Positions 56,732-64,000 of a stretch of 64,000 nucleotides of DNA are shown in pieces (position 1 is the first letter of the stretch; each line of letters opens with the position of its first letter). The notes under the pieces were generated by a model. The model did not search any database. It was not told where the DNA came from and saw only the letters and a program-made list of their open reading frames with translations. Origin of the DNA: Azospirillum sp. RU38E (GTDB taxonomy: Bacteria > Pseudomonadota > Alphaproteobacteria > Azospirillales > Azospirillaceae). The stretch is taken from contig NZ_FZOI01000001.1 in NCBI RefSeq assembly GCF_900188385.1, forward strand, positions 62,001-126,000, in the 5' to 3' direction. A program made the translations under genes and the position numbers.

Positions 56732-57952
56732 TCAGGCCCCCTTGGCCGTGCTGGTCAGGCCGCGCCGCTGGGCGTTGCCTTCAATGAAACCGCGCGCGAC
56801 CTGATAGAATTCCGGCTCATCCAGCAGGAAGGCATCGTGGCCCTTGTCTGTCTCCACCTCCACAAAGCTGACATTGGCCGCCACCGCGTTCAGCGCGTGC
56901 ACCACGGCACGGCTTTCGCTGGTGGGGAACAGCCAGTCGCTGGAGAAACTGATCAGGCAGAATCGCACCGGGGTGGGCCGTTCCACCCCGTCTGCCCCCT
57001 TCACCCGGAAGGCATTGGCCAACACCCCGCCATGGTCGGCGGCCAGATCGAAATAATCCATGGCGCGGGTGATATAGAGATAGGAGTTGGCGTCAAACCG
57101 CTCAACAAAGCTGATGCCCTGGTGGCGCAGATAGCTTTCCACCTGGAAATCCGCATCGAAGCCGAAGGTGATGGCGGCCCGGTTCTGCAGATTGCGCCCG
57201 AATTTCCGATGCAGGGCCGGTTCGGACAGATAGGTGATGTGGGCGGCCATACGCGCCACCGCCAACCCCTTGGTGGGCCTTGTATTCTGGTTCAGATAGT
57301 CCCCGCCGCGCCATTCCGGATCGGCCATGATGGCCTGTCGCCCCACCTCATGAAAGGCGATGTTCTGGGCGCTGTGCCGGGCCGCCGTGGCGATGGGCAG
57401 GCAGCAATAAACCATCTCCGGGTAGGAGACGGCCCATTGCAGCACCTGCATCCCGCCCATCGAGCCGCCGATGACGCAGAACAGCTGGCGGATGCCCAGA
57501 TGCTCCACCAGCATCTTTTGCGCCCGCACCATGTCGGCGATGGTGATGACGGGGAAGGACAGGCCCCAGGGCTGGCCGGTGGCGGGATTGATCTCCTTCG
57601 GCCCCTCGCTGCCCAGGCACCCACCGATGACGTTGGAGCAGATGACGAAGAATCGGTCAGTATCAATCGGCTTGCCGGGGCCGACCATCAGGTTCCACCA
57701 GCCGGGCTTGCCCGTCACCGGATGCTTTTCGGCGACGAAGTGATCCCCCGTCAGCGCATGGCAGACCAGCACGGCGTTTGAGCGGTCGGCATTCAGCGTG
57801 CCATAGGTCTGATAGGCCAGACGGAAGCAGCCCAGCTCCACCCCGCTATCCAGTCTCAGCGGGGTATCCTTGCCCAGCACGATGGAACGGGCGGGTTCTG
57901 CCGGGCCACAATCGCGGAAAAGGGCGGGCGTTTCAGTCACCGGGCGTTCCAT
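56732..57952 (-). CDS. metX: Homoserine O-acetyltransferase
   Basis: First enzyme of the methionine branch: acetylates or succinylates homoserine. The alpha/beta-hydrolase nucleophile is Ser164 in GGSMGGMQ, with Asp339 (FSSDWLFP) and His372 (GHDAFL) completing the triad. The family sequence [16 protein letters not shown] and the [12 protein letters not shown] region are present. The length of 406 residues is normal. ATG 57952 is chosen; TTG 57967 is less likely. It is followed by metW and divergent from the chorismate mutase gene. Confidence 0.95.
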   Translation of the reverse strand: MERPVTETPALFRDCGPAEPARSIVLGKDTPLRLDSGVELGCFRLAYQTYGTLNADRSNAVLVCHALTGDHFVAEKHPVTGKPGWWNLMVGPGKPIDTDRFFVICSNVIGGCLGSEGPKEINPATGQPWGLSFPVITIADMVRAQKMLVEHLGIRQLFCVIGGSMGGMQVLQWAVSYPEMVYCCLPIATAARHSAQNIAFHEVGRQAIMADPEWRGGDYLNQNTRPTKGLAVARMAAHITYLSEPALHRKFGRNLQNRAAITFGFDADFQVESYLRHQGISFVERFDANSYLYITRAMDYFDLAADHGGVLANAFRVKGADGVERPTPVRFCLISFSSDWLFPTSESRAVVHALNAVAANVSFVEVETDKGHDAFLLDEPEFYQVARGFIEGNAQRRGLTSTAKGA

Positions 57953-58032
57953 CGAAGGCGCACGCAAAAAGCGGCGGCGATAACGGGCAGGGCCGGCCGG
58001 GCAGGGGATGCACGGGTCCGGTTGGGCAAGTA

Positions 58033-58061
58033 GAGCTAGAAAGGGGGGGCACGGGTGTCAA
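58033..58061 (-). promoter_or_regulatory. Sigma-70-type promoter candidate for metXW
   Basis: Leftward -35 TTGACA (58056-58061), 17-base spacer and -10 TAGCTC (58033-58038), about 80 bases upstream of metX. No SAM-II riboswitch pattern could be recognised in the leader. Confidence 0.5.
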
Positions 58062-58133
58062 TGTTTTCTTTGATTTTACCGGGGGTGGCGACTACTACTA
58101 TCCGGCCCTGCACGGACAAATTTCCGGCCATCC

Positions 58134-59000
58134 ATGTCCCCGACCCCCACGCTTGATGATCTGCGCCGCGAGATCGATGAGATCGATGCGGCGATTCACG
58201 CCCTTTTGCTGCGTCGCACCGAGGTGGTGCAGGAGGTGGGGCGGGTGAAGCCTCCGGGCCGTCCCTTCATCCGGCCGGGACGGGAGGCGGAGATTATCCG
58301 CACCCTGGTGGCCCGCCATAGCGGCCCCTTCCCGTTGCAGGCCCTGATCCGCATCTGGCGGGAGATGGTATCGGCCTTTACCCGCGTGCAGGGGCCGCTG
58401 GGCGTCGCCGTGGTCTGCCCGGATGACCAGCGCAGCCCGCTCTGGGATAATGCGCGTGACCATTTCGGCAGCGCCACCCCCACCATCGCCGTCAATACCC
58501 CCATGGCCGCCTTGCGCGCCGTGTCGGAGGGGACGGCGACCGTCGCTGTGGTGCCCTGGCCGGAAGAGGATGATAACGACGCCTGGTGGCGTTTCCTCGT
58601 CTCCCCCGATCCCAAGACCCCGCGCATCATTGCCCGCCTGCCCTTCCTGCGCCAAGCCGGGCAGCAGGTTGGCCGTGAGGGCGGCGACGCCCTGGTGCTG
58701 GCCGCCGTCCCGGCGGAAGCCACGGGCGATGACCGCACCCTGCTGGCGGTGGAAGTGGGCCAGGATGTCAGCCGTGGCCGGCTGAAGGATGTGCTGGAAG
58801 CGGCCGGCTTTGCCACCCTGCAGCTGCGCACCCACCATCTACCCGGTGGCGGCGGTGCCGTGCATCTGGTGGAGGTGGAGGGCTTCGTGGATGCCGGGGA
58901 CGCGCGCCTGGATGCGGCGACGCTGAAGCTGGGCGAAAGCGCCACCCGCATGTTGCCCATCGGCGCCTATGCCACCCCCATCACCCTGCCCAAGGGGTGA
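58134..59000 (+). CDS. Chorismate mutase (AroQ) with C-terminal extension
   Basis: A 288-residue protein. The first ~90 residues are a helical AroQ chorismate mutase domain (LDDLRREIDEIDAAIHALLL, RRTEVVQEVGRVKPPG, FIRPGREAEIIRTL) with the expected Arg and Lys contacts. The remaining ~200 residues start GVAVVCPDDQRSPLWDNARDHF and contain an alpha/beta fold without recognisable prephenate dehydratase catalytic sequence; a regulatory or vestigial dehydratase-like domain is plausible. Such chorismate mutase-first clusters usually also have hisC and tyrA; only tyrA follows here. A terminator lies directly after it. Confidence 0.75.
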   Translation: MSPTPTLDDLRREIDEIDAAIHALLLRRTEVVQEVGRVKPPGRPFIRPGREAEIIRTLVARHSGPFPLQALIRIWREMVSAFTRVQGPLGVAVVCPDDQRSPLWDNARDHFGSATPTIAVNTPMAALRAVSEGTATVAVVPWPEEDDNDAWWRFLVSPDPKTPRIIARLPFLRQAGQQVGREGGDALVLAAVPAEATGDDRTLLAVEVGQDVSRGRLKDVLEAAGFATLQLRTHHLPGGGGAVHLVEVEGFVDAGDARLDAATLKLGESATRMLPIGAYATPITLPKG

Positions 59001-59009
59001 TGTGAGAAC

Positions 59010-59040
59010 GGGGCTGGTTGCAAAGGCAACCACCCCTTTT
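59010..59040 (+). terminator. Rho-independent terminator after chorismate mutase gene
   Basis: The stem GGGG-CT-GGTTGC pairs with GCAACC-A-CCCC (loop AAAG) and is followed by TTTT. It separates the chorismate mutase and dehydrogenase transcripts. A second palindrome, CCATGGT-ACTG-ACCATGG, lies at about 59109-59126. Confidence 0.8.
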
Positions 59041-59150
59041 CAGAACAGGGCCAAGCCTGGGTTGAGGTTGCTGGTCACCTGCCAGCCTGCTTGAGACCGC
59101 CTGTCGCCCATGGTACTGACCATGGCTCCATTCCCACCAGGCGTTTTCCC

Positions 59151-60035
59151 ATGACCAGCCCGCTCTTTTCCCGCGTTGCCATTGTCGGCTTTGGCCTGAT
59201 CGGTTCCTCGATCGCGCGGTGCGTGGCGGAATATCCGGGCTTGGCCAAGGATGTGGTCTGTATTGATCGGTCGCAGACCGTCTGCGACCGGGTGATGGAA
59301 CTGGGCATTGCGGCGGCCGCCAGCACCGATCCGGCCCTGGTTGCCAGTGCCGATCTGGTGGTGCTGGCCACCCCCATCGGGGCCTTTGCCGATCTGGGGG
59401 CCATTATCGGCCCGCATCTGACACCCGGCACCATCCTGACCGATGTGGGCTCGGTGAAACAGTCGGTGGTGCGCGATATCGGCCCGCATGTGCCCGATGG
59501 TGTGCATTTCGTGCCCGGCCACCCGCTGGCCGGTACGGAACATTCCGGCCCGGATGCCGGCTTTGCCAGCCTGTTCAAGGATCGCTGGTGCATCCTGACC
59601 CCGGTACCCGACAGCGATGCGGCGGCAGTGGAAAAGCTGGCCGCCTTCTGGCGCGGCTGTGGCAGCCAGATTGAGCTGATGGAACCGGGCCACCATGACC
59701 GGGTGCTGGCCATCACCAGCCACCTGCCGCACCTGATCGCCTATACCATTGTCGGCACGGCCACCGATCTGGAAGAACATCTGAAATCGGAAGTGATCCG
59801 GTTTTCCGCCTCCGGCTTCCGCGACTTCACCCGAATCGCCGCCAGCGATCCGGTGATGTGGCGCGACATTTTCCTGAATAACCGGGAAGCCGTGCTGGAG
59901 GTGATCCAGCGCTTCACCGAAGACCTGACCGCCCTGCAGCGTGCCATCCGCTGGGGCGAGGGGGAGAAGCTGGAAGAACTGTTCACCCGCACCCGCGCCA
60001 TCCGTCGGTCGATCATCGACGCAAAGCAGGCGTGA
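59151..60035 (+). CDS. tyrA: Prephenate/arogenate dehydrogenase
   Basis: NAD(P)-dependent oxidoreductase making 4-hydroxyphenylpyruvate or tyrosine. The Rossmann motif VAIVGFGLIGSSIAR is at the N-terminus, and the substrate-binding region is HFVPGHPLAGTEHSG. The C-terminal helical dimer domain has ITSHLPHLIAYTIVGT and FRDFTRIAASDPVMWRDIF. The 294-residue length matches the alphaproteobacterial cyclohexadienyl-dehydrogenase class. ATG 59151 is clear. It has no hisC-like aminotransferase neighbour. Confidence 0.9.
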   Translation: MTSPLFSRVAIVGFGLIGSSIARCVAEYPGLAKDVVCIDRSQTVCDRVMELGIAAAASTDPALVASADLVVLATPIGAFADLGAIIGPHLTPGTILTDVGSVKQSVVRDIGPHVPDGVHFVPGHPLAGTEHSGPDAGFASLFKDRWCILTPVPDSDAAAVEKLAAFWRGCGSQIELMEPGHHDRVLAITSHLPHLIAYTIVGTATDLEEHLKSEVIRFSASGFRDFTRIAASDPVMWRDIFLNNREAVLEVIQRFTEDLTALQRAIRWGEGEKLEELFTRTRAIRRSIIDAKQA

Positions 60036-60052
60036 AGTTGCAGGCAGGGCGT

Positions 60053-60673
60053 TTACCCGACCACCCGCCAGACCAGCGACGCTGCCAGTACCAGCATGGT
60101 CAGCCCGACCAGCCCATCCAGCACCCGCCACGCCGCTGGCCGGGCGAACATCGGTGTCAGCATCCGCGCCCCATAGCCAAGGGCGGTGAACCAGCAGAAG
60201 CTGGCCGCCACCGCCCCGGCAATGAACAGGGGGCGCAGTGCTTCCGGCTGGGCGGAACCGGCGGCGCCCATCAGCAGCACCGTATCCATATAGACATGCG
60301 GGTTCAGCAGGGTGAAGGCGGCGGTGGCGGCCAGGGCGCGGGGCAGCGTCACCCCATCGCCCTCGCCCACCGCCATGGCCTCCCCCGCCCGCAGCCGGCC
60401 CAGGGCGCGCAGCCCGTACCAGCCAAGAAACCCCGCGCCCGCGATGGCCAGCAGGTCGGCCAGTTGTGGCAAGGCGGCCAGGAAAGCCCCCAGCCCCAAC
60501 ACACCTGCCGTGATCAGCAGCGCATCCGCCGCCGCGCAGAACAGCACGATGGGGCCGATATGTTGGCGTCTTAACCCCTGGCGCAACACGAACAGGTTCT
60601 GCGCCCCGATCGCCATGATCAGGGCGGCGGACAAGGCGAAACCGGTGAGGAAGGGGGCGAGGCTGTATGTCAT
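60053..60673 (-). CDS. LysE/ArgO family amino acid exporter
   Basis: A 206-residue inner-membrane protein with about six hydrophobic segments. The LysE signature GAQNLFVLRQGLRRQHI is near the N-terminus, and FTLLNPHVYMDTVLLMG is also diagnostic of the ArgO/LysE branch. Members export lysine or arginine (or analogues such as canavanine). It is divergent from an ArgP-type regulator over 75 bases, the classic lysE-lysG layout, so it is likely induced by basic amino acids. It ends convergently, 17 bases from tyrA. Confidence 0.9.
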   Translation of the reverse strand: MTYSLAPFLTGFALSAALIMAIGAQNLFVLRQGLRRQHIGPIVLFCAAADALLITAGVLGLGAFLAALPQLADLLAIAGAGFLGWYGLRALGRLRAGEAMAVGEGDGVTLPRALAATAAFTLLNPHVYMDTVLLMGAAGSAQPEALRPLFIAGAVAASFCWFTALGYGARMLTPMFARPAAWRVLDGLVGLTMLVLAASLVWRVVG

Positions 60674-60728
60674 GACCCCAGCGGTAATGCCGACAGAGTG
60701 GTTCAGTAAAACTTGTTTTTCTTACCCT

Positions 60729-60747
60729 GATGAAGCCATGCTTCATC
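60729..60747. promoter_or_regulatory. Palindrome abutting argP-like start
   Basis: GATGAAGC-CAT-GCTTCATC is a perfect 8-bp inverted repeat ending one base before the regulator's ATG. It may be an autoregulatory site or a hairpin occluding the ribosome site. The 75-base gap has no other gene. Confidence 0.45.
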
Positions 60748-60748
60748 C

Positions 60749-61642
60749 ATGCTTGATTACCCGGCCCTGGCCGCTCTGGCCGCCATCATCCATGAAGGCA
60801 GCTTTGAACGCGCGGCGGCGGCGTTGGGCATCACCCCGTCCGCCGTGTCCCAGCGCGTGCGCGGGCTGGAGGAACGGCTGGGCACCATCCTGGTGGTGCG
60901 CGGCCAGCCCTGCATTCCCACCGATCTGGGCCGCGCCCTGGTTGCCCATATGGACAAGGTGCGCCTTCTGGAAGCCGATCTGGCCCCCTTGCTGAAACCG
61001 GAGGTGCAGGGGGCGGCCGCCCCGCCCACGCTGCGGCTGGCGGTGAATGCCGACAGTCTGGCGACATGGTTCCCCGCTGCCGCCGGCCTGTTCGCCTGCC
61101 ACAATGCCGCCCTGCTGGACCTGACCCTGGATGATGAAGCGCATACGGCCGAACGGCTGCGCGCCGGCGACGTGCTGGCCGCCGTTACCGCCGACCCGGA
61201 ACCGGTGCAGGGCTGCAAGACCCTGCCGCTGGGCCGTCTGCGCTATATCGCCTGTGCCAGCCCCGCCTTCATGGCGCGCTATTTCGCCCAGGGCGTGGAT
61301 GCCGCCAGTTTGGCCCAGGCCCCTAATATGCGGTTCGACCGGCGGGACCATTTGCAGGCGCGCTGGGCCCGCGATGCCTATGGCATGGAGCTTTCCGCCC
61401 CGCCGCACTGGGTGCCCTCCACCCAAGGCTTTCTGGATTTCACCCTGGCGGGGCTGGCCTGGGGGATGCACCCACTGATGCTGGCCGCCCCGCATCTCGC
61501 CGCTGGGCGGCTGGTGGAACTGCCGCCGCGCCGACCGGTGCATGTGCAGCTTTACTGGACCGTCACCCGCCTGCAGGCCGCCCCCCTGCGGGCCCTGACC
61601 GCCGCCGTGCGCAAGGCGGCGGGGGAGGGGCTGGAGGGGTAG
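60749..61642 (+). CDS. LysR-type regulator, ArgP/LysG family
   Basis: A 297-residue DNA-binding regulator. The winged helix-turn-helix is EGSFERAAAALGITPSAVSQ, with RVRGLEERLGTILVVRG after it. The effector-binding domain begins about residue 92. The helix-turn-helix sequence and the VNADSLATWFPA segment are typical of ArgP (IciA) and LysG, which sense arginine or lysine. It is divergent from the LysE/ArgO exporter, its probable target. A palindrome directly precedes the ATG. Confidence 0.9.
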   Translation: MLDYPALAALAAIIHEGSFERAAAALGITPSAVSQRVRGLEERLGTILVVRGQPCIPTDLGRALVAHMDKVRLLEADLAPLLKPEVQGAAAPPTLRLAVNADSLATWFPAAAGLFACHNAALLDLTLDDEAHTAERLRAGDVLAAVTADPEPVQGCKTLPLGRLRYIACASPAFMARYFAQGVDAASLAQAPNMRFDRRDHLQARWARDAYGMELSAPPHWVPSTQGFLDFTLAGLAWGMHPLMLAAPHLAAGRLVELPPRRPVHVQLYWTVTRLQAAPLRALTAAVRKAAGEGLEG

Positions 61643-61657
61643 GTCATAGCCCCGCTT

Positions 61658-64000
61658 TCACGCCGCACTGGCCACCGGCGCCACCACGCCGGCAAGCGTC
61701 AAGGCGGCCATGGCTAGATGTTCGGCGGCCAGCACGGGGGAAAGGTTGTAGAAGGACTTCCAGGCCAGGGCGCCCAGGGGATCGTCATGGCGCGGGTGCA
61801 GCAGGCGCCAATGGCGGGCCACCGCCTCGGCGATTACCTTGTCGGTTGACAGCAGGCCGGGCCAGCGCACCGCCTGATGCACGGCCAGCACTTCCGACAT
61901 GGCCCACAGCGCCTCCACCGTCAATTGCCGGTATTCGGGGTTCAGGATACGGTCTAGCCGCCATTCCACCTCCCGCGCGAAATCGCGTTCCGCCGGGGTG
62001 CTGTCGGCGCGCAGGGTGGCGCTGCTCAACCGGTGGTCGGGCTGGGAGGCGTCGGCGATGGCCAGTTCCTCGCAATGGCGCAGCACGGCCCAGACGCGCA
62101 TGAAGAATTCATCGGGCACCGGCAACAGCGTGCCGGTGACATCGCGCCAGCCCCACCAATCGCCCCCGGCCAGGGCATGGGCGGCCCAATGGTCGCTTTC
62201 CAGGGCGAATTCCGGCCGTTCCACCGCGCAATTGCGCGCCAGCACCGGCAGGCAGAAATCCCCCGTCATGCCAGGGCAGCGGGAAATCAGCCGGCGCAGC
62301 CGCGTCAGCATGGCGTGCGGCCCCTCCGCCTTCAGCAGCTCCAAAGCCTGGGCGTCCGACAGGCCGCGCTGGCGGGCCAGGGACCGGCAGAGCAACCCCA
62401 AAAGCTCCGCCGGGCGGGCCGACAGCGTGTAGCGGAACAGTTCCGGGCTGGCCTTGATCAACATGCCGCTGAACAGCAGCATTTCTTCCCGCAGCATGAT
62501 GGTGGCACCATCGCCGCCCAGGGCCGCCAGCCGGTTGGCAATGGTGGCATTGTCCACCGGCCGGTCAACCAGGGAACCGTGATCGTGCCAGGCCCCGAAC
62601 ATCACATGTTTCTGCCGGACAACGATTTCCTTCACCGCATCCTGCAACCGCTCATCATGGCGGCCCAGCAGGAAGGCCAGCGGGCGCACGATATCCCAGC
62701 GGTCGGCCCCGCCGGCCGCCCGGTAGAGCCGTTCGGCCATGACCAGCAGGCTGGGCCCACCCGGATGCGGCTGGAAATCCCGCCCCTGACGGTGCCAGAG
62801 CAGGCTGAGCATCGCCAAGTGCCGGCCGACATGCCGTTCCTCCGGCAGGTTATGGGCCAGCCAGGGCGTATCCGCCTCCTCCAGCCGGGTCTTTTCCTCC
62901 GCCGTCAGCGCCGGGGCCGCCAGATCAAACACATCCCCCACCGGCGCCGGCCGCACCGGCCGCGCGGTGACCGGGCAGGAGGGGGCGGTATCCTGTAGCG
63001 AGACGATGCGGGCAGCGGCATAGCTGTCCGCCAGATCGCCGCCGCGCACAAACGTATCCGGCACATTGCCGTTGCACAGGTCGGTCAGGGTGCGCGCCAG
63101 CTCCTCAAACGCCCCCCCAGTCGCCATGGCGCGGGTGACGGGGAACACCATCAGCGGCGGCTTGGTGAAGGTCCAGGTGCGGTTGATATAGGCCACCTCC
63201 GACAGCAGCCGTTCCACCAGGAAGCGGTTATCGAAGGTGAAATAGAACCCATCCTGCTCATCGACAAAGGTGGGGATGATGACGGTGGGCTGCCCGGCAA
63301 AGCGATAGCCGCAGCCGGTGATCAGCGTGCCCAGCCGGCGCGGCGGCCGGCCCGACAGGCCCAGCGGCGGGCAGCTCCCCAGCTCCGCCAGCGCGCCCAC
63401 CAGCACATCGGCATGGCAGATATGGATGGACTGGCCGGCCTGATCCAGCGTCTGGCACCACAGCCCATGGTCACGCAGCTTGCCCCGCACCTCCGCATCC
63501 TCGGCCAGCACCACCAGACGCAGCGGCACCGGTGGTTTGGGCTTCAGCTTGGCGCGGCGGTTCAGCGGGTCGATATCGCTGGCGGACAGGAACCCCTCAT
63601 CCAGCAGCAGCCCCATGATGAACAGGCTCTGCGCCCAGAGCAGGGGCACATTATCATTGGGGATGCGCGCCTGGCTGCCGGGATGGGCACGTTCAGCCTC
63701 CACCGCTGCTTCCGGTACGATGAACAGTTCCGGTAGCAGGGCGTCAGCGTCGCGCTGCACCAGCAGCTTTTCCAGCTTGTCCCGGTAATCGGCGGCGCTG
63801 CGGGCATCGCCCGTCAGCAGGGCGGTGACATAAAGATAGGTGAAGAACAGCGGCCATTCGCTTTCAATGCCGCGAAACCGCTCCAGTTCGCCCGCCTCGT
63901 AATGCAGGCGGGCATGGTCTTCCAGCACGGTCTGGTGCCCGTCGCGCAGGAATCGCTTGCAGCCATAGGGGCCGGCCAGCTTGCCCAGGATTTCGGCGCG
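61658..64000 (-). CDS. Phosphorylase-kinase alpha/beta-like (GH15-related) protein, 5' truncated by window
   Basis: The C-terminal ~780 residues of a larger protein; the frame is open to the right edge, so the start is outside. The part nearest the edge reads LAGPYGCKRFLRDGHQTVLE and continues with GIESEWPLFFTYLYV, which closely resembles the phosphorylase b kinase regulatory subunit segment with GCCRFLRDG and ECEWP. Later landmarks are YRFAGQPTVIIPTFVDEQDG and LSEVAYINRTWTFTKPPLMV. These proteins carry a GH15-like domain and occur in some bacteria without the glycogen-kinase cascade; function is unknown. It reads convergently toward the ArgP-type gene with 15 bases between. Confidence 0.82.
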   Translation of the reverse strand, partial: RAEILGKLAGPYGCKRFLRDGHQTVLEDHARLHYEAGELERFRGIESEWPLFFTYLYVTALLTGDARSAADYRDKLEKLLVQRDADALLPELFIVPEAAVEAERAHPGSQARIPNDNVPLLWAQSLFIMGLLLDEGFLSASDIDPLNRRAKLKPKPPVPLRLVVLAEDAEVRGKLRDHGLWCQTLDQAGQSIHICHADVLVGALAELGSCPPLGLSGRPPRRLGTLITGCGYRFAGQPTVIIPTFVDEQDGFYFTFDNRFLVERLLSEVAYINRTWTFTKPPLMVFPVTRAMATGGAFEELARTLTDLCNGNVPDTFVRGGDLADSYAAARIVSLQDTAPSCPVTARPVRPAPVGDVFDLAAPALTAEEKTRLEEADTPWLAHNLPEERHVGRHLAMLSLLWHRQGRDFQPHPGGPSLLVMAERLYRAAGGADRWDIVRPLAFLLGRHDERLQDAVKEIVVRQKHVMFGAWHDHGSLVDRPVDNATIANRLAALGGDGATIMLREEMLLFSGMLIKASPELFRYTLSARPAELLGLLCRSLARQRGLSDAQALELLKAEGPHAMLTRLRRLISRCPGMTGDFCLPVLARNCAVERPEFALESDHWAAHALAGGDWWGWRDVTGTLLPVPDEFFMRVWAVLRHCEELAIADASQPDHRLSSATLRADSTPAERDFAREVEWRLDRILNPEYRQLTVEALWAMSEVLAVHQAVRWPGLLSTDKVIAEAVARHWRLLHPRHDDPLGALAWKSFYNLSPVLAAEHLAMAALTLAGVVAPVASAA

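Noticed and set aside
57953-58060. SAM-II riboswitch before metX
   Set aside because: Expected in some alphaproteobacteria, but the leader does not show the conserved pseudoknot sequence; a plain promoter fits better.

Overview
The window is GC-rich chromosomal DNA, apart from two AT-rich patches, and it reads as an alphaproteobacterium of the Azospirillaceae/Rhodospirillales type (a Niveispirillum- or Nitrospirillum-like organism is my best guess). The basis is gene content and order: metX-metW, lptM-lysA beside a TIGR02302 protein, a PduO-type adenosyltransferase next to etfB-etfA and a 3-hydroxyacyl-CoA dehydrogenase, mutY beside a DUF721/DciA gene, and tlpA divergent from argH. I could run no database search, so family names come from motifs, lengths and context.

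Layout. 1-5.7 kb: a PAS protein, mutS, then a DUF1194 protein and mutY reading left, with a dciA-like gene whose start codon overlaps that of mutY. 5.9-9.3 kb: two tandem peptide-type ABC substrate-binding proteins without permeases. 9.4-13.2 kb: TerC, a ModE-like winged-helix protein, a low-molecular-weight tyrosine phosphatase, a Nudix hydrolase and an MFS pump. 13.4-17.6 kb: a HIG1-like membrane protein, cobalamin adenosyltransferase, etfB, etfA and hydroxyacyl-CoA dehydrogenase, an electron-transfer and acyl-CoA module. 17.7-20.6 kb: a Fur-box TonB receptor, then a gene-poor AT-rich spacer holding a 35-residue membrane micro-ORF. 20.7-23.4 kb: an L,D-transpeptidase followed by a MepK-type endopeptidase, which make and cut 3-3 peptidoglycan cross-links.

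23.5-34.3 kb is a complete cellulose locus: bcsZ reads left, and a small proline-rich gene, a bcsA-bcsB fusion, bcsC and bcsD read right. bcsD marks it as the crystalline-cellulose (type I) kind. Both ends are marked by a direct copy of a 150-160 bp multi-hairpin repeat that starts exactly at the stop codon of the gene before it. 34.5-43.9 kb: tRNA-Leu(UAA), a GNAT enzyme, small membrane proteins, tlpA, argH and the lptM-lysA-TIGR02302 cluster. 44.0-46.2 kb: an AT-richer single-gene cargo of unknown function with its own consensus promoter, next to tRNA-Arg(CCU).

46.2-52.9 kb (leftward): radC and the replication block gyrB-recF-dnaN. A MazEF-like toxin-antitoxin pair with a palindromic operator sits between dnaN and recF. 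53-55.9 kb: an AlkZ-like glycosylase, a guanidinium-type SMR exporter under a clear guanidine-II (mini-ykkC) riboswitch, a MaoC hydratase and LapA. 56-60 kb: metX-metW, chorismate mutase and prephenate dehydrogenase. 60-64 kb: a LysE/ArgO exporter divergent from an ArgP-type LysR regulator, and a truncated phosphorylase-kinase-like protein that runs off the right edge.

Repeats: five copies of an ~85-bp REP-like palindrome (5.8, 15.4, 20.0, 20.4 and 39.6 kb), two copies of the larger structured repeat (23.4 and 34.3 kb), and several rho-independent terminators.
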